From: Diphasiastrum complanatum
Taxonomy: Eukaryota > Streptophyta > Lycopodiopsida > Lycopodiales > Lycopodiaceae
Reading direction: 5' to 3'
Assembly (NCBI GenBank): GCA_029204225.1
Contig: CM055096.1
Span: 42,590,901 to 42,654,900 of the forward strand
Length of the DNA: 64,000 nucleotides
How positions within the stretch are numbered: the stretch's first letter is position 1; each line of letters opens with the position of its first letter. The notes beneath the pieces were generated by a model. That model saw nothing but the letters and a program-made list of their open reading frames with translations. It did not search any database and was not told where the DNA came from. A program made the translations under genes and the position numbers. Of the stretch, positions 12,156-21,931 are shown piece by piece.

Positions 12156-13007
12156 TGGGATCCACTATTTGAGCATTAGAATCGTAGGTATAATAAACAA
12201 CCGTTTCAGTAGAGTATTGCGGTTGAGTATTGTCTTCCACATAGTAGGTGGCCGGATCGATGGTATTTGGATCAAGATAATGGACAACATTTTGTGGGGC
12301 AGGTTGGTTAACGACAAACTGTTGAAGTGGGGATGGGTATTGATTTGGTGTAGTTGGTCGTGGTTGGTAGACCCCTGGTCGTGGCACAGGCTGTTGTGGA
12401 GGGTAAGGGTGGTAAGCTCAATAGATGGTGGGTCCGGTGACTATTGGAAAATGATTTCGCAATTGATGGCATTCATTAGCAGTGTGATGTTGTGAGCAGA
12501 TTGGACACCAGACATTTTCCCTTGCTGGAAAGGATTTTTCAGCAATCTATTTCATGGCGGTTTGGAAATCGGCAGTGAGTTTATCCATATGAGATTGTTG
12601 AGCTTTTTGCCAGGTTTCCATTTGATGTAGAAGTTCAAAAGATTGGGCAATATTGCCAGACTTCGGGTGATTAGGACGATCCGGATTCTTAGATTTCTTT
12701 TCACGATGGTCAAAGTCATCATCGGAACCTTCGTCTTCCTCATGGATAGCATCGATCATCACATCTTTAAGCTAATCATAAAGGTCAACTAGTTTGAGTT
12801 CACGGCGAATGTTTCTAGGCAATCCAACTAATAACAGTTTTATGGCCATACGTTCGGTGATGTTTTCATCAACACATTCTACTTTGAGGCGTTTTAAAAT
12901 GCTCAATGTAGTTTTGAACAGACTCTTCGTGACGCATCTTGATATGGATAATTTGAATGAACGGGCTTTGAGTCAGTTTGGATGGTTTGAAATGCTTGAT
13001 GAGAGTG
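12073..13007 (-). pseudogene. G1 gag, 5' truncated and frameshifted
   Basis: From 13007 the minus strand gives the capsid end (IKMRHEESVQNYIEHF in broken frames), then DAIHEEDEGSDDD (near 12740) and a Gln/Met-rich helix, both also seen in the gag at 32.7 kb. Near 12480-12530 comes a zinc motif WCPICSQHHTANEC (C-X2-C-X3-H-X4-C), then a Pro/Gln/Tyr-rich tail (12387-12073). The N-terminal capsid half is absent because the sequence stops at the LTR boundary 13007/13008. Confidence 0.75.
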
Positions 13008-13728
13008 TGTTGGAGGGTTTGCGGATCTCAAGGCAACCCTAACCCTAGCTAATAAGTGAGAGGAATTTGGCACCCTACGTGTGTAAGTCCAACTCGATGA
13101 TCACACAGTTATTTGATTGATTAGTTAAAAGTTAATAAAAGTGACTTTAGGCCTTTTTGCGGGACTTTTAATGTCATAGGACTAAATGTCAAGTTAGTGA
13201 ATAAAGGTGGATTTCCCTCCAATTTTGATGGTTCCCACATTTTTTTAAATTTGAATAAAAAGAGAGGCAAGACTAGACCAATAGGATTCAGAGGCCAAGG
13301 TCCTCCTCTCTACTATAAGAAGGGACCAACTCGAGTTGCTCCTCATGTTCATTTCCTCATTTCAATAAAGCAGATTGGATCTCTTCAAAAATGGATTGAT
13401 GAATGTCCTTGCTCTCTATTACTTTTCCTCCATCTCTCATGCTTATTTGGATTTTACTAATTGTTGGATCTGAGTGTTATTGAGATTGTATGTTATTATA
13501 CTTTTTATGAGAGAGAAAGAGTAAACTATCTCTGTTGTGGATGTGTAGTGTCAAAGAGTAGGGTTAATGGATGTAGAGATAGATGTGAATCCTCCATTCA
13601 TGTTGAAATCTGAACTAAACTATCGCTCTAATGGGAACGAACCTACGCGTGACAACTAACTTTGTCTCTTTGATGCTAGATTGACTAGATCTGGGATTCA
13701 GGTTAGGCAAGGAAAGAAACCTACTACA
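13008..13728 (+). mobile_element. Complete gypsy LTR, same family as 46267
   Basis: It begins TGTTGGAGGG and ends CTACTACA, followed by a gypsy-type primer site. About 525 bp of it match 46267-46793 closely (for example GCGGATCTCAAGGCAACCCT in both). It interrupts G1 gag in the opposite orientation. The 5' part carries CCCTAACCCTAG, a chance telomere-like run, and the 3' part a GAGAGAGAAAGAG tract. After its primer site and about 100 bp, the rest of its element is missing. Confidence 0.85.
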
Positions 13729-13730
13729 AT

Positions 13731-13750
13731 TTTGGCACTATTGCCGAGGA
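13731..13750 (+). other. Gypsy-type primer-binding site
   Basis: TTTGGCACTATTGCCGAGGA follows the LTR end by two bases. It is a diverged form of the TTTGGCGCCGTTGCCGGGGA site common in plant gypsies. It shows that the LTR at 13008 was a 5' LTR rather than a solo LTR. Confidence 0.6.
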
Positions 13751-13839
13751 GCTATGCCAATTTTTTAATTTGCAGCATGATTGTTGGATGGTTAGCTTGC
13801 ATTAGGCATCTTGTTGTGGCATGAATAGTGTTAGATCTG

Positions 13840-14013
13840 CATGATAATGAAGGATTGTTGTACTGACTTTGAATAAACGTTGCAATCAGCAGTGCTTGGT
13901 TTAAATCCTTGTTCAATGAGGAATGTGGTGATCCTCTAAAACCAAGCTCTGGCAGACTGTTTCAAGCCATACAATGCTTTATGGAGTTTACAGACATGAT
14001 TCTTCATGCCTTC
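13840..14013 (-). pseudogene. Copia C2 reverse transcriptase fragment
   Basis: The minus strand gives MKNHVCKLHKALYGLKQSAR, then W, one stop, ITTFLIEQGFKPSTADCNVYSK. This is the conserved LYGLKQ..RAW region of copia RT and the segment after it. The catalytic YVDD box would follow but the fragment ends near 13840. Together with the gag piece and LTR to the right it is one internally deleted element. Confidence 0.8.
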
Positions 14014-14261
14014 CAGAACATGTACAAGGCATGAGAATCAACTGAGGAACTTGATGATTCATTTCTTTGTGTGTCTTCCTGCAACAACATAGTGATGACT
14101 CTTGAAAGAGTCAACTCTAGATGAGTCGTGATGATCATCACCCACCTGTCGTAAGAACCTAACAAGCTTGTAAGCAGTTGCATCACTGCGTTTTAATCGT
14201 CTATGACAGATCCAACAGCGGCCATTTGCCTTAGTAGGTTCTTGAATTGATTAATGTGATT
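14014..14261 (-). other. C2 interior between RT and gag pieces
   Basis: Reading frames here are broken; it probably belongs to the same deleted copia, but no motif could be matched. Confidence 0.3.
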
Positions 14262-14616
14262 CTACAGAGAATCACCATTCGTCATCTTGAGGGAGTAGAA
14301 TTTCTTCTTGAGATGTAGCTTAGAAGCTACATCACGCACTTCATATAGCGTGCTCAAGATGTCCCAGACTTCTTTCGATGTCTGAGCCTCAGATAAATGG
14401 CTAATCTGTGTATTCGTGATGTTGAGGATGATCAGCGCAAAAGCTTTTCCATCCTTCAGCTTCCATCTGGCGATTGCCATGTCATTCGCTTCGGGTTTCC
14501 CTTCTGCACCTATGACAACGTCGTACAATTCTTTTGCCATTAGTACAGTCTTCATCTTGGTAATTGGCCCCATCAAGCTTGTCCATGAGAGGACTGGCTT
14601 TCCCTTGGGAATCCAT
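14262..14616 (-). pseudogene. Copia C2 gag fragment
   Basis: It starts at the ATG at 14616. The frame gives KELYDVVIGAE, WKLKDGKAFA, ITNTQISHLSEAQTSKEVW and KLHLKKKFYSLKM, the N-terminal half of copia gag. It matches the fragment at 4603, including about 40 bp of leader before the ATG, so both are one family with different LTRs. A small deletion removes the NYxxWK block near 14580. The zinc knuckle and protease are absent. Confidence 0.8.
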
Positions 14617-14761
14617 GTGGAGGAATTAGTCTAAGTGATAGGTGAAACTATCAGTGACTTACGTATGAAAATTTGATACTGAAAAATACAGAACAAGAAA
14701 ACAATTACTCTATCGGCTAGTAGAGTCTTGTACTGTGGGAGCTAATCGAGCTATAAAGATT

Positions 14762-14773
14762 GCTCTGATACCA
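14762..14773 (-). other. C2 primer-binding site
   Basis: GCTCTGATACCA on the plus strand is the complement of TGGTATCAGAGC and touches the LTR end at 14774. Confidence 0.85.
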
Positions 14774-15761
14774 TGTTGGGAGAGAGAGAAAGGAAGAATA
14801 AATGATGAACACGAACGAGAAACAAACTTGAACAAGAAATGAACGAGAAGCGAACTAGAACATAAAATGTTCTACGCAGCGGAATGAATTATTCGATTCT
14901 CTCTGTAAGCATGACTACACCTATCAGAATGAACAAAATTTTAGTGATAGAAATCACAATCATTCTAGATTACGTAGCCAAACATTTAAATGGATGAAGC
15001 GCTAGATGAATAATTTGTCGTGAATTGCAAGACAAATTATCTATCGCGAATGATTCACGAAGAGCTAGACTGTGCTCGACTGATAATTAGCCCGAATTAT
15101 TTGCGAAAGACAAGACTAAAAGTCAATCATCTATTACCAGAAAGAGCAACAAGAAAGATCAAACAGAATGAAGAATAAGCATAGCAATATTGATAGATCT
15201 AAAACGTAGAACAAATGAACTATGTCAAATTAAGTATATCAAGTATACAAGTCAATAATGCGGTAGAGCACAAGACTGTAGTGGACAAAACCACGTGCCC
15301 TACAAAGCTTATTTTTGTCTGTAATGAGGAATGAAACCTCTTCTCTTAGTCTCTTCTTCACTCACTTGATCATTTGATCATCATTATCATCGAATATGCA
15401 GATGATATCCAATATATATACATAATATTACAGGTGCGCAGATGCAAAAGTACAGAGTGGATGTGTTGTTTGTAGGAGATCGTGGATGGCTGCAATCATT
15501 GTCCAATCTGTTAGCGCAACTGCATGGAGTGAGCATAAAAAGGGTGCGACGTCAGCCAGTATTGAAGTGAACGTTGGTGATGATGTGAAAAGTACGTCAC
15601 TCTTACGAATGGCCTTAGGATAAGATTTACAGGGTGCCTTATCTGTTAGGGCACCTTTGGCATTCAGTAAGGTAGTGTCTCCTTTTCGCCTGTCACTATG
15701 ACCTGTGTAAAAACACAGTGTCGCGATTCATTCGCCTAGAGTAAGAGGAGTAAATCCAACA
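14774..15761 (-). mobile_element. C2 5' LTR (988 bp)
   Basis: The LTR is bounded by TGTTGG at 14774 and CCAACA at 15761, a perfect six-base terminal inversion, with the primer site on its inner side. ATTAT directly after it (15762-15766) also occurs at the matching place of the uninterrupted LTR at 36002, so it may be one copy of a 5-bp target duplication. The partner is lost because the left half of C2 is deleted. A TATATATA stretch lies at 15414-15421. Confidence 0.85.
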
Positions 15762-16609
15762 ATTATTTCACTTGTAATTTGTGAAATGTGAAAATTCCAC
15801 TAGGATGTCACTTAAGGAGATCTCTTGCTTATTTAAGAGACTCCCTCTTTGTGAAGAGGAGCTTTTTGTGAAATGTAGCTGAAATGAGAAGAGCCTCCAC
15901 GATTTTGGGTGCATCCATTGAGCTCCTTGATCATGCTTGTTTCTTGAGTGAATGCATTCATGATCTTGCCCTTCTCTCCTATGAGTGTGGTTGTGGATTG
16001 TAGAGTGGATTAGTTTTCCTATTTTTCTAGAGTGGATTAGTTTTCATTTCTTGTTTGTGGATTGATGTAGGAATCAGCATTCAAGTAAACTAAATAGGCT
16101 ATAAATGTGGTGAAGATCTTGCATATTCTTGACATTCTAGTTCTTGACGTTCGTGGGATGTCCAAGAATCAAAAGACTGGTTGGTTTCTTGATTTTTGGT
16201 CCTCTAAAATGTTGTAGATTAATTTCTTGTTTCAGCTTTGTGGATTAATCCAGGTGTAGCTCAGTTTAAGTAATGTGTAGGATCTGATTCAGTTCATTTT
16301 TAGAGTAGGTAGCTATAGAAACTATTGAATGTTCATTTGGGCTGCATGCTGATCTGTAAATGAATGTTCATGGCTTGCATCTCTGTTTGAATGTGAGTGT
16401 TTTAAAGAGAGAACGACCCTGAGTTATCCCATGACAGGGCAGGACAAAATTACTACAATGTCAATCCATCCATTTTGTCCGGTTTGGGCATTCTAATATC
16501 AAAAACACATCTAATGAATGCCATGAAGCCTGGTAACAGGCAGAAACCATTCTGCAGAAGAAGCAAAAAATCAACCAACAGATCCTCTGGAGCAAGGGAT
16601 CTATCAACA
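15762..16609 (+). mobile_element. G2 5' LTR, missing its first 290 bp
   Basis: It is colinear with 36002-36861, with scattered mismatches and one 11-bp gap. It ends ATCAACA, as the 3' LTR ends GTCAACA. C2 sits at its left edge, so the LTR start was lost with the rearrangement there. It is followed by a degenerate gypsy primer site. Confidence 0.85.
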
Positions 16610-16627
16610 TTTGTCGCTCATTACCCC
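16610..16627 (+). other. G2 primer-binding site, degenerate
   Basis: TTTGTCGCTCATTACCCC lies exactly at the LTR end and keeps the skeleton of the gypsy site TTTGGCGCC..TTGCC. It is assigned by position more than by match. Confidence 0.4.
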
Positions 16628-17036
16628 TTGAACTCCAATGCATTGTAAATCCATAAGCGCTTCAACATTGTCCCCACTCAGATCCCTGCAAACAACTTCC
16701 CAATCTCTCGACACATCTGAGTTTTTACAAACTGGACAGAGCCACATATGTGGCTACATCATTGTCCGTATCCATCGACTGATACACTTGCAAATCCGTT
16801 GGCTTCCTCATTGTTAGAAAACGCACTAACAGAGCTAAAATTCCTTCAACGCAAGCACACTCTCCTCCCGTCCCCTCACGCTCCTTCCGTATCCTCACGC
16901 TTCCATTCTCAACCGGAGCCCCTCAGTGAATCTCGATCGGAGTGCTCGTTCAGACCTCAACCCCCACGATCACTGAAATTTTGACCGACCTGAACAACCT
17001 CTTCAGAAAACACTCGATTGGACAGCCAGCCATTCC
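16628..17036 (+). other. G2 leader, non-coding
   Basis: A C/T-rich leader without a recognisable gene. Open frames at 16748-17403 have no stops mainly because of the repeats that follow. Confidence 0.4.
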
Positions 17037-17290
17037 CTTCAAATCTCAACCGACGCATTCCCATCAAATCTCAACCGACGCATTCCCATCAAATCTCAAC
17101 GGACGGCCTATGTCAAATCTCAACCGACGACCTGTGTCAAATCTCAACCGACGGTCGCCTGTGTCAAATCTCAACCGACGGTCGCTTGTGTCAAATCTCA
17201 ACCGATGGCCTGTGTCAACTCTCAACCGATGGTCTCTGTCAAATCTCAACCGACGGCCTGCTTCAAATCTCAACCGACGGACTCCTATTA
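17037..17290 (+). repeat. Minisatellite, 21-25 bp unit CAAATCTCAACCGACGG
   Basis: About eleven imperfect head-to-tail copies share a TCAAATCTCAACCGACG core with a variable GGTCGCCTGTG-like tail. All frames stay open and encode Asn-Leu-Asn-Arg-Arg or Ile-Ser-Thr-Asp-Gly repeats, but these follow from the repeat and are not evidence for a protein. The same core in inverted form occurs at 59300-59560 and 60270-60380. Confidence 0.9.
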
Positions 17291-17339
17291 ATTCTCGACC
17301 AAATCACTCTTTCAAATCTCGACCGGAGCAACCGGAGCC

Positions 17340-18151
17340 GCGAGTTTCATTTTTCAATACTTTTGAATTTTTCGATATTCATAATTTTTTTCGATACTTT
17401 TGATTTTTTCAATACTCCTTATTTTTTGATTGTCCTTATTTTTCGATACTCCTTATTTGTTTGATACTCCTTAATTTTTCGATACTACTCTATTTTTTGA
17501 TATTACTTATTTTTCGATACCCATTATTTTTTGATACTCCGTATTTTTTGATACTGTAGATTTTCGATACTTTTTTCAAGTCATATAAAATTTCGATCCA
17601 CAACTTTTTGATATACTTTTTTCGAGTCACTTACCTACTTTTTCGATACTTTTTTCGAGTCATATAAAATTTTGATCCACCATTTTTCGATATACTTTTT
17701 TCGAGTCACTTACCTACTTTTTTGATACTGTTTTTTTCGAGTCACCTAGATAATTTTCGGTACAATTTTTTTGAGTCACTAGCATAGATTTTTTAATTCA
17801 TTTTTTTGAGTCACCAACATAATTTTTTGGTACAATTTTTTTGAGCCTTCTATTTTTCAAGTTACCTGTTTTTTCGAGTCCTATATTTTTTCGATACACT
17901 TTTTTGAGTCACCAGCACAGTTCGATACACTTTTTTTGAGTCACTTACCTACTTTTTTGATACTTTTTTTGAGTCATATAAAATTTCGATCCACCATTTT
18001 TCGATATACTTTTTTCGAGTCACCTACATAATTTTTCGATACATGAGTCACCAGCATAATTTTTCGAAACAATTTTTTCGATTCACCAACACAGATTTTC
18101 GATACACTTTTTCGAGTCACCTACACAATTTTTTGATAATTTTTTTCGAGC
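17340..18151 (+). repeat. Minisatellite-like array of TTTTTTCGATAC / TTTTTTCGAGTCAC
   Basis: T-rich units alternating CGATAC and CGAGTCAC tails, 25-40 bp apart, continue for about 800 bp. The same array in the same orientation resumes at 31787-31920, right after the inverted repeat at 31780. It is therefore one array split by the 13.6 kb insertion. Confidence 0.85.
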
Positions 18152-18186
18152 CATTAGAGGAGTTCTCAATATCAAAAAGACCCTTT
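18152..18186 (+). repeat. Left terminal inverted repeat
   Basis: CATTAGAGGAGTTCTCAATA is the start. The 35-bp stretch is the inverse complement of 31746-31780 with three mismatches. Similarity stops abruptly outside it. Confidence 0.85.
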
Positions 18187-18617
18187 GTAAAAATACTTTT
18201 ATTTTTTTTCTTTAGTTTCGATTATCACCAGGCCCAATCAAAATGCACAGATTTGAAATCCACGTAACGTAGTTCAAATTAACTAAAAAATAAAAATGCA
18301 ATATAGAAAACTTTGAAATTTGTGTCCGGGCAGCATGGATGTATCCTATTGATTTCTTCTTCCTGTCTGACACGTGCTAATCTGTCCGATGTCAATACCT
18401 CAAGTTAAATTTACTTTACTATGCTAGTTAGTATCATGAAATTTTCTAACTATACTAGTTACAGTTACAGAAATATAGTATGTACAATTACATAAAATAT
18501 GGTATACGAAGTAACTGTGACTATGTTGGCATTCACATTAGATTAAATGTGATACAAAAAATTAAAAATAAGTAACATATCAGAGAGATTTTTGGCGCCC
18601 AAGCTTTGAAAATAGCA
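18187..18617. other. Subterminal region, no gene
   Basis: AT-rich with short repeats of ACTAGTTA and ATATAGTATG type at 18420-18500. It probably contains the promoter of gene A. No coding signal. Confidence 0.4.
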
Positions 18618-19976
18618 ATGGCAAGGAGACCCAGATCTACAATCGATTCTGTGATTCTTTGCAATGAGAAAGATGAAGTTGATAACTGGAAGCCAACAAA
18701 ATATACGAAGAACTCATGGGTATTGCTGCATCCATCGTCAAAGAGCAATTTTTGACAAAAGAAAAGAGCAAAAATGACTTACAAATCTTTTTGGAAAGCA
18801 AAAATTTTGGAGTTTAAGACTACCCCGGGAGGTCAATCGATATCAGAAGTCTTAGTGCAACATGTATATATGCATTCAGAAATCAAAGTACATGATATCA
18901 ATCCTCATGATCATAAAAACTGTAATTGTAAGTATATCAAAACATATGCACTCTACAGCAATCATAGGTAATTTCCTTTATTGATGCTCTTCAAAATTTT
19001 AAAATTGTTTTTTTCTTTCAGATTTATATCCATTATGCATAAGTGAATGGGAGCCCGCGCAATCACTTGCAGGAATATTAGACGTGATTCACTCTGATGT
19101 TGGAAAGCTGCAATACAGAGGAAGAAGTCCAAAGGAACTTGCAGATTGTGGTATCTATTTTTATGAATCTTTATATACGCCACAAACAGATGGAGGTTTT
19201 GGCAAGCTCGAAGCAATTCCATTGTCTAGTTTTCAAAGTGATGAGTGGCCTACTCCTGACAGCATTGTTTCTGAATCCTTGAGATGCAAGCTACTCATTG
19301 ATATTAGAAATGCTATGAAGATAAGCACAGGCTCGAAAATTGTTCGCCTAAGTTGGTTTATCTCATTGCATACATTTGTTGATTTTTTCTCGAGTGCTAG
19401 TGTTCGTAGGACACCAACTTTATTTGTTTGCAAGGATTTATCATATGAGACTTTGTCAGATCTCATGGATCAAGGCTGAGATAGGAAAACAAATAATGAC
19501 ATAGAATGTAGGATTAAAAAGTCCTCAATGATCTTTCGTTATCATATCGAAAAGCAAATGCTCAGTCTCACATTTAGCTACCAGAGATACAAGAAAATTG
19601 AAGGTACATGGCTAACACTAGATCAAGACTTTGAACTAAATGGTCACACAAACCGAATGTAGATAAGCATTATCTACAATGAGGAATATTTGACTATGGT
19701 TGAGGTGGAAGAGCACTGGAAGCTTGATTTTATCAAAACAGAGCTCATGCTATTACAAACCAATCTACCAACATATTTCAGATTTATCATCAACGGAAGA
19801 CTCGTAAGTATTTTATGTTTATTGCCATTTCAAAATAGAACAAAATAATAAAAACGTCATCATTTACAATTGCACATTCAATAATATTTGCCATGTCACA
19901 GATGCAAAAAAGACAAGAGCTGATAATGTGCTGCAAAGATGTACCTACAACAATCACCATTGTGGGAAAAAAATAG
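18618..19976 (+). pseudogene. Gene A of the TIR element, unknown, decayed
   Basis: The start is the ATG at 18618 (context AGCAATGGC). The first frame gives a basic start and ILCNEKDEVD. After a one-base shift near 18665 a helical stretch IYEELMGIAASIVKEQFLTK follows. A long frame from about 19024 to 19810 holds RSPKELADCGIYFYESLYT, RLSWFISLH, LTFSYQRYKKIEGTW and EEHWKLDFIKTEL, interrupted by TGA near 19477 and TAG near 19660. A GTAAGT donor follows near 19805 and a CACAG acceptor near 19902, then a short last exon (MQKRQELIMCCKD) to a stop near 19976. I do not recognise the family. The continuous phase across the stops shows it was once a real gene. It converges on gene B, 195 bp away. Confidence 0.55.
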
Positions 19977-20170
19977 TTTCAAATAAACTTTAGTAAAAAT
20001 CTATGTATACACTCTTTCATTCATTAATGAAAGCCCAAGTTGGACATCTGTACATGTATTTTGTGCTCCCAAATTCATAAACTGGAGCAACATTTGATAT
20101 ATCAATGTATATTATCCTATGAAGTCTATACATGTATTTTTGTTCTATGCTATCTATATTTTTTCTGATC
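19977..20170. other. Spacer between convergent genes A and B
   Basis: 3' untranslated and intergenic sequence; ATGTATATTTTTGTT-like runs could hold poly(A) signals for both genes. No gene. Confidence 0.4.
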
Positions 20171-21931
20171 TTAATTTAGTACAACTACATCATCCTTTGC
20201 ACCATCATCAATAACGGGAGGCTGAAGCCTTGCCCTAACCAGTATACTCAGGATAATTTTTTGTCTAAATCTGTACACCTGGCTTGATGTGTACTCAGGA
20301 AGTGTAAACTGCAAAATAGAACATTCATGTATTAGTAATGGCCAATAACATCACCAGAATAGAAAACTAATCATGATTTCAAAATAAGAATAAATAGAAT
20401 TTATTACCTTAGAAATATCAACATCTTGTTGAAGATTGAACCACTCAAAAAACAACTTGGCATTGTACAATGTGTACCACCCACAGCTGAATGAATCATT
20501 TTGCTGGGGTGACTGCAAAATAATTCAGCACACAAGAAGTCAATTATGAAACATAATGAATTAGATTGAAAATATTTCATTAGAATACTAATTTCAAAAT
20601 GCTATTAAGAAAGACAGAGTTTACCTCCAAGTTGACGATCTGCCAGTCCACGGAATGGGGAACGTCTGTAGGAATATATTTACTTAGATATGGAATGTAT
20701 ATATCTACATCCTTATGCGTATTTCTCGTTGAATTCATCTTGACACAAAAACATTTAATAATATTATTTACAAATCTCCTAATAGAGATCAGGTTTAAAC
20801 TCGAATGGTCACTGCAGAATAAGATTGAAATTTCTTTAGTTGCAATTCTGAGAGCTATTTTCATTGACAATGCCAATGTTAATGCATAAAATAGCAAGAA
20901 GCATTTAATATAACTTACTTTGTATGATAAGGTATGAGCAGATACTTTGTTGCTGGTGTGAATCCACTTGTCAGACACTGTGACAATGTGTCATTGTTCT
21001 CCTTGAAGGCCTGAAGCAGGAAGCTACTCTGCACCATCAACTCATTTGATAAATCTCTTGCAATGTCATATTGCAAGAGTGTAAGCCCGGACTCTATCAC
21101 AAGATCACTGATAGAAGCCCGTCTGTCTTTGAGATCCAGGAAATCTAGAACTCTTAAATTAATACTAAAATCAAGTTCATCTAGTTTAAAACAAAAAGGA
21201 GTACCAATTGTATCTATAGCATCCGATATGTCTTTTTCAAATTTAAGATAATCATCCGAATCTAAATATGTATAAAAATTGGGACGAGGAGGAGGTGGTG
21301 GATGTGTAGTATCTACAGCAATTATAGGAGTATCCAAAACAAAGGTAGCTATATTTACAGCATTATCAACAACAACATTATCTACAATGGATTCTGGGAT
21401 AGGCTTCACAGAATCTGAAGGGTTAGGCTTCACTTTCTTAGGAACACGCTTGGGGGCTGTCTTCTTCCTAGGACGCTTCGTAGGAAGATTAGTCCTATCT
21501 ACAGGAATTGGTCTAGGAGCAGCATGCTGAGATACATGTAACCTATAGTACCTATCCCTCATTCTCATCAGAAGCTGAAAATACTTGGGCATTATGGTAA
21601 CCCTCTTGGTATGGATGGCAAGCAAAAACGAATCCTCAAAAAAAAAGCTAATATAGTCTTCAACAGCCTCCTGAAGGCACTAAAGAGCACTCGATGTGAA
21701 TCTAACGTGCTGTCCGAGATCATTTCTTGTTATGTTCCGGACAACACGGTAGAATGGAGCTCTTGGGATCAACAGAGCTCTTGACCTCTGATACTTGCGT
21801 ATCTCAGAGAGCCACCTGCTGTGGTTGCGTGTTCTAGGTCTAGCAGGTGGTGTGATGGCAACCGCAGGAGATGAGGATGAGCCAGGAGATAAGAAGTCCC
21901 TCCTTGTTTGCTTTCTCCTATCCATGGGCAT
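20171..21931 (-). pseudogene. Gene B: CENH3-like histone H3 fold fused to Ulp1/C48 protease
   Basis: Four exons with GT-AG introns: 21931-20919, 20811-20625, 20512-20408 and 20308-20171. Together they are 1443 nt, 480 residues in one phase, broken only by TAG at codon 84 (21682-21680). Residues 1-38 form a basic tail. Residues 40-129 read as an H3 fold: LSEIRKYQRS (41-50) and LLIP.APF before the first core helix, LQEAVEDY (86-93), AIHTKRVTIMPK (105-116, almost the canonical H3 block) and a final helix. Loop 1 is one residue longer than in canonical H3, and LLIP replaces LLIRKLPF; both are CENH3 traits. A Lys/Arg/Pro linker (about 145-170) leads to the C-terminal domain: LLIPYHT at the exon 1 end, His340, NS at 364-365 where Ulp1 has DS, and PQQNDSFSCG (402-411) carrying Gln404 and Cys410. 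The Trp after the His is lost. The expected role would be nucleosome binding plus SUMO-type peptidase; activity is doubtful. Confidence 0.75.
21682..21931 (-). other. N-terminal half of the H3 histone fold in gene B, up to the TAG
   Basis: Tail plus the alpha-N and alpha-1 region. The order RWLSEIRKYQRSRALLIP, APFYRVVRNI, RFTSSAL follows H3 block by block. The TAG at codon 84 falls between two conserved H3 blocks, at a position where H3 relatives carry a variable residue, so a simple nonsense change explains it. The fold resumes in the same frame on its far side. Confidence 0.75.

Larger units (their letters stand above)
8252..13007 (-). mobile_element. Ty3-gypsy element G1, gag-pol remnant
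   Basis: On the minus strand, gag (13007-12073), aspartic protease (12155-11904), reverse transcriptase and RNase H (10869-9640) and integrase (9370-8252) follow in the order of Ty3-gypsy elements. The integrase has the KWVEA block shared with Tat/Athila-type plant gypsies and no chromodomain. Several frameshifts and stops make it inactive. The gag end is cut at 13007 by an LTR in the other orientation. Relatives in this window: gag at 32.2 kb, 37-38 kb and 49.7 kb, and pol at 49 kb and 61 kb. Confidence 0.85.

Noticed and set aside
12064-12495. 143-codon plus-strand frame rich in Trp and Val
   Set aside because: It is the antisense of G1 gag and protease.
13025-13042. CCCTAACCCTAG as an interstitial telomere
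   Set aside because: Fewer than two telomere units, conserved as part of the LTR at both 13 kb and 46 kb.
16942-17464. Long Asn/Leu/Arg or Ile/Ser/Thr/Asp-repeat proteins across the 17 kb minisatellite
   Set aside because: All frames on both strands are open because the unit is stop-free and often a multiple of three long; no start context or non-repeat domain.
17340-18151. The T-rich array as subterminal repeats of the TIR element
   Set aside because: The matching array at 31787-31920 is in the same, not inverted, orientation and lies outside the TIR, so it is the split target.
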